This document shows, one piece after another, positions 23,472 to 23,973 of a DNA stretch of 23,973 bases. A model generated the notes under the pieces. It made no database searches. It had not been told where the DNA came from and worked only from the letters and a program-made list of their open reading frames with translations. The stretch is taken from contig CAYJIG010000027.1 in assembly GCA_964370165.1 (NCBI GenBank), positions 1 to 23,973 on the forward strand, read 5' to 3'. Each line of letters starts with the position of its first letter. Position 1 is the stretch's first letter. The DNA comes from JAAYCI01 sp964370165. Its GTDB lineage: Bacteria > Bacillota > Clostridia > Oscillospirales > Ruminococcaceae. The position numbers and the translations under genes were made by a program.

Positions 23472-23973
23472 ATGGACATTAATGAGCTGATTACCAGAAC
23501 CAGGCAAGCCAGGGGCAGTGACCTTCATTTGATCGTAGGCGAGCCACCCGCTGTGAGAATTGACGGCAAAGTGCAACGCTTTGACATGCCAAGACTGACA
23601 CCGCAAGATATAGACGATCTTGCAAAGCAGCTGGTGAGCACCACCAAAATGGAGTATACACCCGATACCACTGATTATGACTTTTGTTATGTCATGCCAA
23701 ACGGTACTCGCCAGCGTGTAAACGTGTTTACACAAAAAGGCGTTCGGGGCGCTGTGCTACGTATGCTTAACGATACCTTGCCAAACTTTGATGAGCTTAA
23801 CCTGCCGCAGATATTTAAAAATATCGCAGACCAGCCGCGTGGCTTGGTGCTGGTGACAGGGCCTACAGGTAGTGGTAAAACCACCACTTTGGCGGCTATG
23901 GTAGACTATATCAATGAATCAAGAAGAGATCATATCATCACTATTGAAGATCCTATAGAGTATCTTCATACAT
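23472..23973 (+). CDS. pilT: Type IV pilus retraction ATPase PilT (partial, runs off the window)
   Basis: The first 167 residues of a motor ATPase that depolymerises pili. MDINELITRTRQARGSDLHL and the PAS-like N-terminal domain are typical of PilT. Walker A GPTGSGKTTT is at 130-139, followed by IITIEDPIEYLH. Unlike PilB it lacks the long N-terminal extension. AAGGAGG lies 8 nt before the ATG, and the gene begins 33 nt after pilB. The Walker A coding stretch is nearly identical in DNA to that of pilB, as expected for related motors. The 3' part, including the AIRNLIRE-type motif, is beyond the window. Confidence 0.93.
   Translation, partial: MDINELITRTRQARGSDLHLIVGEPPAVRIDGKVQRFDMPRLTPQDIDDLAKQLVSTTKMEYTPDTTDYDFCYVMPNGTRQRVNVFTQKGVRGAVLRMLNDTLPNFDELNLPQIFKNIADQPRGLVLVTGPTGSGKTTTLAAMVDYINESRRDHIITIEDPIEYLHT

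Noticed and set aside
22710..23888. Near-identical ~30-bp DNA segments in pilB and pilT as a mobile repeat
   Set aside because: They encode the conserved Walker A loop of two related ATPases, and similarity drops outside the motif.

Overview
The window looks like chromosome from a low-to-moderate GC Gram-positive bacterium of the Clostridia type, probably from a draft or metagenome assembly. This is inferred from strong AGGAG-type ribosome binding sites, frequent GTG/TTG starts, TTGACA/TATAAT-type promoters, a type IV pilus operon of the monoderm kind (no secretin genes seen) and a PotD that looks membrane-anchored. One 100-N scaffold gap sits inside potB. Both of its edges carry the same 55 bases, so the gap is almost certainly artificial and potB is intact.

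Layout. 1-648: the tail of an unidentified gene and a serine-acetyltransferase-type hexapeptide enzyme. 722-5315: a polyamine ABC transporter operon, potA-potB-potC-potD, behind a good promoter and a ~290-nt leader with several strong hairpins, ending in a strong terminator. 5351-5725 (-): ridA with its own promoter. 5802-6190: a minus-strand terminator, unexplained non-coding DNA and a possible 33-aa membrane peptide. 6191-9103 (-): a two-gene O-acylation module (MBOAT acyltransferase plus an SGNH-type partner with an extra C-terminal domain). 9309-12690 (+): a large GT-C-like membrane protein followed by peptidase T. 12776-13582 (-): a stand-alone enzyme-I N-terminal (EIN) domain protein. 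13869-14720 (-): NudC. 14974-15687 (+): a membrane-anchored zinc-ribbon protein. 15790-17715 (-): a PAS-PAS-GGDEF-GAF diguanylate cyclase. 18073-23973 (+): a type IV pilus operon, pilC, a pilM-pilN fusion, pilO, pilB and pilT (cut by the window end), behind a promoter and a terminator-like leader hairpin.

How the genes fit together. PotABCD imports spermidine/putrescine. The MBOAT/SGNH pair and the GT-C-like protein point to cell-envelope glycan modification. The right third is the most system-like part: a diguanylate cyclase faces away from a pilus operon whose PilB carries an MshEN-type N-terminus, a known c-di-GMP receptor fold, so c-di-GMP control of the pilus motor is a concrete hypothesis. 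I found no tRNA, rRNA, CRISPR array, insertion sequence or phage gene. No complete new system is obvious. The best leads are the potA leader RNA, the anchored PotD, the EIN-only protein, the PilM-PilN fusion with the c-di-GMP link, and the two-domain SGNH protein.
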